64,000 nt of DNA from Chiua virens (lineage: Eukaryota; Basidiomycota; Agaricomycetes; Boletales; Boletaceae), in assembly GCA_019787685.1 (NCBI GenBank), contig JAHNUO010000009.1, positions 1,488,001-1,552,000 of the forward strand, given 5' to 3'. A program made the translations under genes and the position numbers. The notes below the pieces were generated by a model. That model worked only from the letters and a program-made list of their open reading frames with translations. It was not told the origin of the DNA and did not search any database. Below are positions 37,781 to 49,342 of this stretch, piece by piece. How positions within the stretch are numbered: position 1 is the stretch's first letter; each line of letters starts with the position of its first letter.

Positions 37781-38934
37781 CATCCTCCCCGCACTGAGTT
37801 CGAAGCACATCCACTGAATCGGGCTATCGCCATAGTAATACGAGATTCAACGGTCTAACGTGTCAGGAGGTTGGTTCGATGGCTTCAAGCGTGCGGAGCT
37901 GTACGAAATGGTCATCCGACTTTGAAACAGCCGCGTTTCAGATAGAGCTGGCAGGGAATATGATGCTTATGTAAGGAAAACTCGACACACTTGCTTGTCC
38001 GGCTAGCCGAGCAAGGGGGTGCCTCAGGACGACACAAATGAAAACCTCTCATAGGCGATATCAAAGTTTAGTGAGCGCCACTCTTAGTAGACGTCTAGGT
38101 TAACGTTGACTTCACGGTGCGGACCGCGTGCATCGGACGTGCGCCGCCGTCCCACGCCACCTCTAACTCATACGACTGGCAGGTGAAACCGAGCGAAGAC
38201 TCGGAGGACGGGCGGGGACGGTCCCGAATAGTGTTCATCTTTGGACTCCGTGTCTGTCTGCGGGAGAAATATTTTTCTGCTATATAGATTACGTGCGATC
38301 ATATGCCAGTGCTTTATGTTGTTATCTCCTAGGCTCTATCTAGGGCCCAAGCTCAAGCATGACACTGGTCTACATGCGCATAGTAAAGACCGTCTACGCT
38401 AAGTCTCTGACATCCTCGTAGCCCCGACGAGAAAGGTCGGGAAGTCGTTAGAACCGAAATGATCCGAGAAGAGCGGCTCTCGCAAGGTTTAGTAGACATT
38501 GGCACGCTGGTACGAATTGGAAATCTGTAACGGTACTAACGCCGGTCAATGTCAATGATTGACAGCCCGAGTGAACCAGATCACTCGTGATTTTCTTCCT
38601 TGGTACCCGTGACATCCCGTAAATAGCGAAAGAGTCGACGCAGCGACACGACATCCGATTCCCGTCAAGTTCTGAATTGATGCCCCAGAATGATTCCTCG
38701 GTACGATTGAAGAGTAGGTCGTCTGTTACTGCACACTGACGGTCCGGCATGTCTATGTAGTTAATTATCTGACGTTTAGTTTTTATATTCCAAATTCCCC
38801 CTCAACTTCAAGTTGAAGGACCCTTTTAAATCCTGCCTTGGGCGTTTTTTGTCCCTACGTGCAGCTTATATTATCTTTGGCCGCGCGTATGATAGGGCAT
38901 GGAAGGAAAATTTACGACAACACACATATAGTTT

Positions 38935-38990
38935 GACAATCCCATCACTCTTGTCAAATCACATTTAGGCAACCCTCCATGCCCAGAACG
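38935..38990. repeat. distal upstream block, copy 3 of 3 (diverged)
   Basis: It shares AAATCACATTTAGGCAACC and CATGCCCAGAACG with the two other blocks. It lies 1.2 kb upstream of DUF6534 copy C. Confidence 0.4.
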
Positions 38991-39233
38991 GTCCTAATAA
39001 ACATCACGGATGGCCCTGACTCAGTGCCATTCTCAACCGTAGAACCAATTATGAAGAATCTCACCTAATGGATCAGCTCTTTCATGTCCCGCTCCAGTCC
39101 ACATCCCGAGAATCCCAACGGTACTCCCGATCCCACCAACTTGTACGGCCTCGCTTGACCATTCCGGCGCAGATGTTTCCGGGAGGTTCGAATCCTGTGT
39201 GTAGGTGTCCTAAATAGTCAATCGTAAAATCAT

Positions 39234-42200
39234 TCATGCGTCCCAAAGGACCGGGCCGTCCTAGAAAGGCGGCGACAAAATCATGCGAGGATAAACGTCA
39301 CCCACCATCTGCCACCTCACTTCTCCTCCCCCGATAAGTTGCACGCTTCCCGTGACCGTTCTTCCGTCCTCCAAACCGCGATCGGAACCGACAGCGGAAC
39401 CAGAGAAATGAATAACTGGTGGAGGACGGAAGTATCCCCTCAAGGCGTTTTCCCCGGAATGTCCATCGCTAGGCGTGCTATAAAGTATCTCACATTCGGG
39501 TTCGGTATTGTAGACAGGCATCACGCCCGCACGCGAGTACCCGGTGATCTGTAGATCCATGGGAATGATACGACACGCTTCTTGTGTGCTGCGAGTGAGA
39601 AATTTGGTGGAGTCGAGCTATTGACCTGCGTCCAGAAGGTGATATTCAAAACAGAGGGACATAATACGCACATTGAAGACTGACACGTGAGAAGGTAGTA
39701 TTAGCCTCGGGTCCCGATCGTTCCTATAAACAGGCAATTGCAACTCACATAATAGCTCTCTGTAATCCATCCAACACACGCAACGTCTACAACGCAAAAC
39801 AAGGGGGTTTGTCAGTTTGTCGTTGGACGAAACAGGGAGCTCGGCGGATAGATATGGAGCTCGGCGTGCGGCGGATCTAATCGTTTGAGAACAGCCACAA
39901 GGTGCCGATCTCAGATAGAACATGGGGAGATGCAAAATATCCGATCTGTCCCCTTTATGACGCCAACCAAGGGATATAAAACACATGAATATTCAAAACC
40001 ACTCACCTCCAAATCCCGGCGACACCCGCCCAATCCCATCCCTCACACGCCTCACCCTCGGGACCAATCTCCCAATCTCCAAGTTCACCAATGATTCCGT
40101 CGACAGAATTACTTGCCTTTGCTTTCCCTTTTCCCTTTTCCCCACTCGCAGACGTTTCTCGAGGCTGCTCGAGGTCTGCTCGTTCTTCAACGATCTTTGG
40201 TTTCCTCAGCCCAATACTCTCCTCCAACGATAGCAATGCCGATGTATTCACATTCCCGCCCATACGGGACGTCGCGGATCGTTGTCGGTTAATCCATCCG
40301 CCCCAAAATCCGCACCCGCTCCCCAACCTCGCCACCTCGAGATTGCGGAAAAGAGACAGTATATCCGCGAGCTCTAACGTCGCCAAAGTACTGTTGGAAT
40401 CAGGGTCGCCCATCGGTACTGTACGCGCCAAACTTGACGCGCGAGGATAAGAAGCTGCAACGATTTGTTCGCGGATGAGCATGACATCGAGAGCGACTAA
40501 GAACGAGACTGCCACGCACCCGAATTAACCGTCCCACCCAGCGGTCTCACAAATTCCTCATCCTCCCAAAACATGCCTGTGTCTCCGGGTCCGATCTCGG
40601 GTGCACTCTCAACATCGTCACCGATCACACTCTCGAATAATTCCCTCAGATTCGCTTCCACGACGATCCGCACGCTTGCAAGGTACGTATAGTCAGGTCT
40701 GAGATGGTATGACTTGATCGAACGCGGAGAGATCGAGGGTGGGCGACGCGGGTTGGAGCGACGTGTCCTGCGCCGCGAAGACCTAGACCCTGCCGAAGCA
40801 GTATTGGTGGTCGGCGGCGGGTCAACAGTCTCAATAAGGATGACCGGCAGTCCGGGATCCACATCATTCATCTCTTCTTCATCCACGTCCGCCTCGTCCT
40901 GATCACCAGCGACTTCCTCGGACTCGTTCTCCCTGCTCTCCGAAGAGGACCTAGACCCAACCTCCGCTGCAGGTTCTTGCCAATCCTCGTCTTCAGTATC
41001 CTCCGACGTGGAATCAGCATTGTCGAATTCGACATTAAACCATTCAAGCGTCGCCGCACTTTGGGATGACCTGGTACGACCACCTTCATCCCGTCGGCTC
41101 TTGTTCCCTTGATAAAAGATTGGCTTCTTGTCCCGTCCACTCGTAGGAGGACGTCCCTCGAGCACTTCCTTGGTGACAGAATGATAAGGTCCCCACAAAC
41201 GATCACCGCGGAGGTATCGCATTTCGTATACCCGCCTCCTTGCGAGAGTGCGTGCGTCTGCGTACTGCTCCAAAGGGGTAGGAAATGCTTTGGGGATATG
41301 ACGCGCGGGCTGCTGCGAAGGTGCAGCGGATGAGGAGGCCTCCTCCTCCGTACTTGCTGCGACGATGGACTCGGAAGTAGAACTAGATCCCGACGTAGAT
41401 GTAGATTCATGCACGTACGTCGTTGTCGATGTCAAAGCAGAAGAGGAACTGAGGTCAAGCGGAGGCGGTATAGGCACGAACCCAGTGACACAGATGATCC
41501 GGTGAAACACGTCTCCCAGCGGGTCGCTCCCCCAATACTGAACCCCAGACATAGATGGCCCATACGCTGGCAATCCACGTACATCAACCGCGCAGGAGGC
41601 GAGAAGCGTGCGGACGAGCTGTGGCGGGAGCGATGGCGTCGGTGTCTGTGTGGATGTCGGTGTCGCATGGGTTTCGGATGGCCCCACGGAATTCCGCAAG
41701 ACCGTCGCATGCGGCCCAAATACCACCCGTCCGACTCTCGCCCCACTCCGGGAGCTCTCAAACCCCCCAAACTGACTCGCGAGCACGATCAGCAATGGCG
41801 GGAACGGTGGTGCATTCGACATCCGTTCCTTCCTATCCCCGACACCAGATCCTTGGTTCCCCACGGGGTAGGGCGAGATCACTGGCGAGATCACCGTCAG
41901 CGCGATCGGGGGCGAGGCAGGGAAGGGTAAGAGGGTGAGCAGGCTCGAAAGGAGGGCGCGGAGGGCAGTGAGGGTCGTCTCGTACCAGGCGACGTCGTCC
42001 AAGTCCACGTGTGGGGTCGAGTGTGGGTTCAAGTTGACATCTCCCCCATAATTCTGGCTCTGATGCTCCTCCTCCCTATCGTCATCATCTTCGTCATCAT
42101 CGCCGTTACTCTCCGCGGCACATACATCCCGCCGCCACGCCCTTAACCACAGTTCGCTGTCGATCCGTCGTCGATACTCAACCCCCCAATCCCATTCCAA

Positions 42201-42638
42201 ACCCGCTCGCAAGACCCTCGGATCCACCCGTCCGCGACATTCGAGTGCAGGCCTTGGGTCGTCCCACATCCCCAGGAACAACTCGCGCCACAGATGCGAA
42301 TCGGGTGAAGCGTACACGAGCGCGTAGAGCGCACGGCATGTCTGAGAGACCGCGGCGACCGTGCGTGGAGAGGCGGCGCTGACGAGGACAGCTTCGATCA
42401 GCTCAGAGGGGAGCGTGATGAACATGGAGGGCGATATCGTTGTCGTCGTAGGTAGTATCATCATCGTGGTGAGGTCGACTGCGGCTGTGGGAAGCCCGTC
42501 GGTGTCCGATCTCAAACAAAGATAAGCAAGCTTTGGTTTGTCATCATGTATACTACTAGAATCATACACAATCATTACGCTACCAGGGTCTAGATCACCA
42601 TGATGTCGGCCTAGTAAACGCACCCAACGTTCAGCCAT
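39234..42638 (-). CDS. large F-box protein
   Basis: The long first exon (40505-42638) contains an F-box at about 42430-42250: I-T-L-P-S-E-L-I-E-A-V-L, S-Q-T-C-R-A-L-Y and W-R-E-L-F-L-G-M-W-D-D. Ser/Glu-rich linkers follow, then a conserved core A-N-L-R-E-L-F-E-S, P-L-G-G-T-V-N-S, V-A-L-D-V-M-L-I-R-E-Q and G-F-W-G-G-W-I-N-R. Later exons add R-C-V-C-W-M-D-Y-R, R-I-I-P-M-D-L, P-V-I-H-F and V-T-G-S-V-Q-L-I with E-V-R-W-Q-M. They end after an intron in D-G-P-V-L-W-D-A at 39234. These blocks fit a conserved fungal F-box family distinct from the short F-box/LRR genes of this window. One base seems missing near 40520 (V-N-S-G / C-V-A-V-S-F). The first Met is uncertain: the family probably starts at M-M-I-L-P near 42460. 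It is the same-strand neighbour of the OPT gene, whose stop is at 42672. Confidence 0.75.
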
Positions 42639-42671
42639 TGCCCACAGACATCCGACAGAATGGAAGAAAAC

Positions 42672-45600
42672 TCACCCAAACGTGCCACTATCGGGCAATG
42701 CCTTGTAAGGCAACGACTTGGCATCCGCCGTGTTCAGTAAATACCGTATTCCCCCACCATGTCTGCACCGTATTCAACCCAATCGTCCCGTTCTGCGGGT
42801 ACTGAAGCACGAAAAAGATGATGATGATACCAAATGCCAACCCAGAATCCAGCGCAGCGGACAAGACGTCTGTCACTCGACGTAAATGCCAAGTTCAGCG
42901 TATACGCAAAACAGACGTACAATTATACTTGGTCCACCATGAAAAGTGTCTCCTTCGAATCCAAAAATTGAAGATGAAGCCAACGATCGCCCACGGGACA
43001 TAGTTGACCGCATTAGCAGGCGGAATCGCCCCCATGCCACTAAATATGACAGGGAAACTGTCACGTCGAGTGTCAGCGCCACCCTCAAGTTGACCCAAGA
43101 TTATGAGACGCACTTGATATAACGAATAAGGCTATGAGGCCACTTGAGATGAATCAAATACGCGGCCACGGGGCAAATCGCGCCAACAAGGAAAAAGTAC
43201 GTGAGTGCTGTCGACCCGTCAGCCCTCGATCCCCAAACAAAGCACACATGACGTACAGCTATAGTTCTGACCAGGCGAGAACACCCGCGCAGGGCTGATG
43301 ACACCCCAGATGATGCTCGCAGTGCCAAACACCTCTGTGCTCGGGCAAATGAAACCGTCCTTTTGTTTCGGACTGCACATGTCAGGAACGTTGGTGAACA
43401 TCCACGCTTGCACGCCTAATTGGACGGTGCCTGCGATCATGGTCGCAACGACCTGGGCTGAAACGCGCGTTAATGATCCGATGCTGAACGGGAGTGCAAG
43501 ACACGCCGGAACGTACCCCAGAACATCGAACGAGGAGGGATCTTCATGTAGTGACCAAGTTTGAAGTCAGCGGAGAAGGTCAGTGCTAAAAGTCACTCCG
43601 TGTCAGACACTAATAGTACGTCTATCCCTGGTGAGTAACCCGTACCTTGAGCCATGGTGATGTATCCCCACGTCTTGAACATCATCATCGCAATCGGCCT
43701 GCCAGGGAGTGCGTATCCAACAATCAATTCGGTGATCACACTACAAACAACTCGTGAGACGAGAGTGAACCGCACAACGTAATGACAAACGTACTTGAGA
43801 CCAACTTGTTGATTGGTAATCGCCTGAATCATGCCAACGGGTATCACATAGAAGAACGCTGTTACCCATCAACGACGCGGTCAGCAGCATGCAACCGGCA
43901 TATCACAGTACGCACAGATCAACAACGCCAGGAAGAAAGCCCACACCGGGAACTCGGTGTGCCACACCTCGATCAAGATGATACCAAACACGACCATCGA
44001 CACTGTCGGAGCACCATCGGCATCAGACACGTTTATCGATCGATGGCCAAAGACACGTACCAAAGATAATCCCGTACCACCATTCGGGGACATGCTTATA
44101 CTTGGCCATCAAACGTGCGTGAATGTCAGGTTGCTCGCGCATCGAACGTCTGCTCTGAACCCAGATCTGTTTGCGGAAATAGAGGAGTGCATGTGTCAAT
44201 GTCGCCGTGATGGAGGCAAACGACAGGCCATAAGAGACAGCAAAAGTCGTCCTAGATTATAATGAGCATCGACTTCGGAGACGAGAATCATACGCCGCAC
44301 GAAAGGAAGAGTGGACTGTACGCTTCGTAGGCTTTGAGGTTGAACGACGCGTCAGAGTTGACGATCTTGCTGACGTTGTACGAGCTCCCAGTGTTGTCGA
44401 AGGACGTCCGCGACGAGATGCTGTTGGCAAACACCCATCAACACCACAGACATTCGGAACGAAAGAACCGACACGAACGGCAAGTACGCAGCGTACCACG
44501 TGTTGGTATAGTAGAGTACGGGGGTGAGGAACCCTATATGCACATGAGCAACCCCTCCCGAAAGCACAGAAATCAGACCCACATATGAAGAACATGAACG
44601 CGACAGCAATGTTCGCTTCGGCCCACCACGGGGTCGCAAGCGGACTACCTGGACGTCGAACATCCATCAGCGACATCTCACTCGCCGACAATCCAACACG
44701 CACCAATATACGAGATCTGCGACCAATCGAATGTGATCAAACTCATACCCAACCCACTCTGGTAGCCAAATAGCTGGTTCACGACGACATTGTCGGGCGC
44801 AATCCAGCATACCCAGGAAAAGTAGGAGAGCGCTTGAAAGAGGTACCCCGGCAAAAAGTACCAGCACATGGAACCTGCCCATACGTACAAAAAGAAGCGT
44901 TCACGCGAGATACCTCCCCGCGTACCCATACCAGCGTAGGATTGCGCATGAAGGGTGTTGAACAGGGCGCAGGTCACGAGATTTGCTGGCCAGACTGTCG
45001 AGATAACGATTGTGAACACGTATTTGACCAGAAAGGAAAGAGAGTCGTACTCATGGAAGGCGGTTGGACGAGGAACCGGCGTAAAATACCACCGATGGAA
45101 AAGCCAAGCAATTGGGTGGACATCACCAGCATCCATTGGTCTAATGCAGGGAACGGAGATAAGCCCAATTCAGTAGGGCACCGAGAAGATCAGTGGCGGC
45201 CGTCAGGAAGATGATGAATATGGCGATGAAATGATCGACGAGGGTGGGTTGATGATCATGACAAATTTAGAATGTGGGTGCATGTGGGACGGCCAAGGAA
45301 ACCCAAGATACGGCCGAGAAAGCCCAGATAAGATAAGGCGGGGTAGTAACAATCATGAGCACTCTGAAATCACACGGATCACACTGCACTCACAGCTGAA
45401 GTTGTACGTCTGCTTGTAAAAGACCCGCTGGACGGCAACAATATCTGTCTGGAACCACGTGCCGCGTTAACGCGGTGCGCCAAACATGAACGATAACCGG
45501 ACACATACCGCGTACGCCGCTGTTTTAAGGCGTAGATAACCCGTCAGACTCACCCCGCGGACAACAATAGAACACACATACAGCCTGAGCCGACGGTAGC

Positions 45601-46293
45601 CATAATCGTCAAGAGCACATGCTCTTTGATAGTGAACGGCCCAGGGTTGAGTGAATGCCCAAAAATGCGCCAGTTTGGTACGATCTAGACCACCACTATC
45701 AGTCCCAGAATTTTGCCACACGTGAACAACCGGGAACGTACCGCAGCCCACACACGACCCATAGGGAGAGATAACAGCACGGCAACATAAGACGACACGC
45801 TAACCGAGGGATAGCGGAAGAAGAAGAACTGGTTCAAACCAGAAAGCAAGATCGCCCAAGCGATGCCTATCCTTGAAATGAGCGTCACGTTCTCTGTCGG
45901 AAGCGCATACACTTACCCATGACCCACACACGAATGGTCGATACTGGAATTGTTGGATCGTCCGTATTTGCCACGGCCGATCGCACCTCGGGGTATGGCG
46001 AATCATCCTCTACCAGACCCATCGTCAGTCACTCCCCAGCCGCGACAAAGTGATTCAAACGGGCATACCGAGCACGCCGGTCACAGCATTCTCGGGGTCG
46101 ATGTTCGGATCGTCGAAGTCAGCGAGATTTGCGAGAATCTCTGCGTCTGTAAAGAAAATATTGTGAATACATAGCTCCAGGGACAAGCAAGCCCAGGCAG
46201 CGCCTGAAACATACTATCGCCCTCTTTCAAGTTCAAGTCACCCTTCTCGTACTCTTCCGGACTGAGCCGGCTACCCTCGAACTCGTTCGCCAT
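42672..46293 (-). CDS. OPT-family oligopeptide transporter
   Basis: Proton-coupled uptake of small peptides (or related substrates) across a membrane. The start at 46293 is M-A-N-E-F-E-G-S-R-L. Key blocks are W-A-I-L-L-S-G-L-N-Q-F-F-F-F-R-Y-P, the family hallmark N-P-G-P-F-T-I-K-E-H and A-Y-A-T-D-I-V-A-V-Q-R-V-F-Y. These are followed by G-F-S-I-G-G, P-P-S-M-I-W-P-A-N-L-V-T, F-L-P-G-Y-L-F-Q-A-L-S-Y-F-S-W-V-C-W-I and N-T-W-Y-A-A-Y-L-P. The last part has Y-S-P-L-F-L-S, P-E-W-W-Y, A-F-F-Y-V-I-P-V-G-M-I-Q-A, P-P-A-N-A-V-N-Y and F-T-N-T-A-D-A-K. More than a dozen membrane segments are visible and about 17 exons, one of only 11 bases (45509-45519). One intron (about 45143-45408) is near 260 bases, far longer than the rest. 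A single extra base at about 42735 shifts the frame before the last 20 residues. Confidence 0.92.
45509..45519 (-). other. 11-nt micro-exon in OPT gene
   Basis: The conserved string G-S-G-S-A-Y-A-T-D-I-V-A-V-Q is only obtained if these 11 bases are spliced between two introns. The upstream donor is GTGTGT with acceptor ACAG, and the downstream donor is GTATGT with acceptor CCAG. The exon supplies most of S-A-Y-A. Confidence 0.75.
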
Positions 46294-47426
46294 GTCGTCG
46301 ACGGGGAGAGACGCTGACGAGAAGAAAAAAAAAGTCGCGGTGGGAGGGGGGAAACGAGATTAATGAAAATACAATATAAGAACCGTGATCAAATATGAAT
46401 GATGTCCTGCCAAAGGGGGTAGGTGTGCAATAACTGATAAGCACACGAAGCACGCGGGCTTTACAGCCAGTCTGAAACACGGTCGTATTTCGGGCGAGTG
46501 CACGTCGACGATTGGCACGAGGGACTCCGAACGCAGCTGAGTCGCAACACCACTTTCTCTGATACGTGGATTGGATTTCGTCCGCATTCCATGCGGTCGC
46601 ACCCCCGCGCGGCGTTGAGGACCTGTCGTGTCTTGATCTAGGTCGCATGACATCAAATTTGACCAACCTTGGTGTAGTAAGATGAGGTGGCCGTACCTGA
46701 AAATAGATGCATCTCTGTACACTCAGGCGACCGAACCTGGTGATTCAGTAGTGAGCCATGCCAACAGACCAGCACTAACCCCAAAAAGATCAAAGGATGA
46801 CGTTGGAAGCACAGCACGGACAACACATTCGGCTCGGGAACCGCCTGATTCCCTGTGACATTTGATACATTTATTATCTGCACAGAAGCAGTGGAAGCGG
46901 GTGTTGGGTGTGAACACTTGATCAACCACCAACCGCGTCGTACCTTGTTCCTCTAGGCTTGACAACCCTGGAAAGCACACCACAAGACACACCACAAGAT
47001 CTCACACGATAGTAACGGCGTGTTGCCAGTGAAGTGGTGTGCCAGTGCATGGCCAGCACGGCGACCTCCAACAGGCATATCGAACGTTTGAACTCGAAGG
47101 CATTATCCGAAGCGTGCCACGTCAGAGGCATCAAGCCGGCTAAATTGTCAGTGAAGCTTTGAAGTGCTACTTACTGCTGGTACTAATGTCGGCTCTCCCT
47201 GTCGTCAACCACGCGACAAGCCGTCTTCATTCTATGACATTGAATTCTCCGACGTGAATCCACAAATGAAACACTGGCGACGAGTCGACTTGGGAACATA
47301 CAAAAGGGGTGAGCAACAAAACTATACACTACGATATCCAAAATATAAGGAGAGGAACACACTGCAATACACTACTGGAGCAACAAGGGACATGGTCGGA
47401 TAAGTTATGCATGCGCGTACCTGAGA
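46294..47426. other. OPT upstream region, no gene recognised
   Basis: Overlapping minus-strand open frames (46.27-47.13 kb) have no domain and are probably chance. The OPT promoter should lie here. No clear TATA was found. Confidence 0.45.
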
Positions 47427-49342
47427 TCACCGAGACGTTACAGCGGCATGCGGCGTATTTATCTGAAGTGGGGTTACCCGCGGCGGTGCGATCGCTTTTT
47501 TCATGTCGGGTGCTGCCGCTGAGCGACGGTCCGGTCTCGGCGGTGGTAGAACGGATGATGCCTGCGACTGTAGTCCCGACCCAACCTCATCCCCTCTCCG
47601 TTCCTTCTCCTTCCTCGTCAACAACGCCACATCATCATCTTCCTCCCTTTTTCGTTTACCACCAGGTTCAGAGGCCCGAGGAGAACTTGAATTACTAATT
47701 TGCTTGATAAAGTCGAACATGGTCGTGGCCACGCGATTGTTCATCCGGATATCCATGTGCTCGTTCCGCACATGGGCCCTCAATTCTCCTATCTTGGTAG
47801 CCAACTCCGGCAACGTCATCCTGTCTTTCTCGACAGAGATCAACAGGCACATCATCACGAACTCGATGGGCGACACGCGCCATTCAGGTCTGAGGAAGAA
47901 TGGATGGTAGGACATATCACCGACCAATTTGGAGAAAGTGGCAAACGTGCTGTGGACCCGTTCAAGATAGGCCTCGTCTTGTGAAAGGTCATCCTCCACA
48001 TCATCGTCTACCACCTTCTTTTTTGTGGTTCGTTTGTATGGTTTAATGGTGGGTTTGTGAAGCCACTTCTCGAGCTGGACGATAGCACCTAGCGAAAAGG
48101 TCGACGGGTATTTGGCAATGACATACAGAGCCTGAGTAATGCACCGGAAATCGCCACCGCGTGAACGGTCCCAGTCGAATCCTTCTGCGTCAAGAGGGCT
48201 GCCCATACTGAAATACTCTGCTTGTATCTTGCGCACGAACGAGGACATGGGTGTGTTGACGACCTGCAGTTTTTCTGAACGATATCGGTAGGCAACGTAA
48301 AATAGTGTCACATGATGCGTACCTGAGGGGGTGAGGGCCATCCCGAGTTGTACTCGCTGGGACGTGCTACGTCAGTATGGGACATGCCAGTAAGGTAGAC
48401 AATACTTGCCTGGAATATTTCTCGCTCATCCGAGTCAGGTAGATCTTGATACTCGATACAAACAACCTGCTTATTGGCAAATAGTCGACGGTATCTCTCC
48501 GGTAATAGCTGTTTCCGATCACTTTGTATGTTCGAAGCGATTTTATACCAATGCTTTTTACCAGTGAGCCTGAATTACGCGGCATTAGCAGAGAATTTTG
48601 CAAGACGCATTTTCCAAACGTACGGATCTCGATCTAGAATCAAATGGATGATCAACGTGTACGGAAGCGATTGATATAACTTACGGGGAATCTAGATAAA
48701 CGAACATGAATAAGACGGAATACGAATAAACAGAGAAAAGAGACGAACCAGTCCGTCCATAAACCTGCGCGCTAAAGTAAGCGCGCAACATGGAATCGAG
48801 GGCAGAGGAAAACACACCGATGAATGGAAGTCAACCTCTGCTTCCCATCAATGCACGTCTTCGTTTCCGAGCCGTCGTCGTGTTGGTGCGAGACTGACAA
48901 CCATGGTCAGAGACCGGAACGAGGCTCCGAGGTACGCATACCGAAAATAATGGGCGGGACGTAAAAATTGCGCAGGATAGAATCTACGAGGCCAATTTGC
49001 TTTGATTCCGGCCATACGACGTCTGACGATGTGAATGGGTCTCATACAAAAGGGCCCGCTAGGTAGTGTGACGGACCACGTTGGTATTCGGGTTCCAGGT
49101 CGATATCGCCGGCGTGAACCTGGTCTGTGCAACGGGTGAGCGACAGAAAGCCAGAAAGCAACGAAACAAAAACCGTAAAGCGCTTGAGTAGAGTATGTAG
49201 TCGCCCTGGGGAGCTTCAAGACATTGGTGAGCTGGTATCCGGCGCCTTCTTTGGGCGAGCGCTTTCCTGTTGCGGTATTATGGTCGAGATCGTCGTAGGT
49301 CTCGTCTGCGAGCTCTACGGGGTCGTAGTCGCTCAAGTCCAT
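47427..49342 (-). CDS. DUF262 (GmrSD/ParB-like) protein
   Basis: DUF262 is the N-terminal domain of bacterial GmrSD-type type IV restriction enzymes and is also found in many fungi, where its role is unknown. Starting at 49342 (M-D-L-S-D-Y-D-P), exons give L-P-R-A-T-T-Y-S-T-Q-A-L-Y, D-I-D-L-E-P-E-Y-Q-R-D-V-V-W-P-E-S-K and S-I-L-R-N-F-Y-V-P-P-I-I-F. The signature C-I-D-G-K-Q-R-L-T-S-I and R-F-M-D-G-L come next, then I-P-H-R-D-P-L-T-G-K-K-H-W-Y, built from 7- and 10-base exons. Q-V-V-C-I-E-Y-Q-D-L, E-R-E-I-F-Q-R-V-Q-L-G-M-A-L-T-P and W-D-R-S-R-G-G-D-F-R-C-I follow. The C-terminal 60 residues are charged and low-complexity. The D-G-K-Q-R motif corresponds to the D-G-Q-Q-R NTPase motif of GmrS. 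No GmrD-like (DUF1524 HNH) part was seen, so nuclease activity cannot be assumed. Confidence 0.88.
48624..48633 (-). other. 10-nt micro-exon in DUF262 gene
   Basis: Flanked by introns 48634-48684 (51 bases) and 48570-48623 (54 bases), both GT-AG. It supplies most of H-R-D-P in I-P-H-R-D-P-L-T-G-K-K, a conserved stretch of fungal DUF262 proteins. Confidence 0.8.
48685..48691 (-). other. 7-nt micro-exon in DUF262 gene
   Basis: Seven bases (ATTCCCC on the minus strand) lie between introns 48692-48748 (57 bases) and 48634-48684. They encode I-P plus the first base of H. Skipping them would shift the frame. Confidence 0.75.

Larger units (their letters stand above)
37701..39233. other. upstream region of DUF6534 copy C, no gene
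   Basis: Contains the TATA element and the third distal block. The GC-rich part at 38.1-38.25 kb has no open frame of note. Confidence 0.45.

Noticed and set aside
39180..39200. GGTTCGAATCC, resembling the T-loop of a tRNA
   Set aside because: No matching acceptor, D or anticodon stems can be folded around it.
40506..40529. A 23-base GT...AG stretch at the frame break of the large F-box gene
   Set aside because: Too short for an intron; a single missing base restores the family sequence better.
41409..41930. Open frames of 127-173 codons on the plus strand
   Set aside because: They are shadows of the long minus-strand F-box exon. Their composition is Arg/His-rich and no domain is visible.
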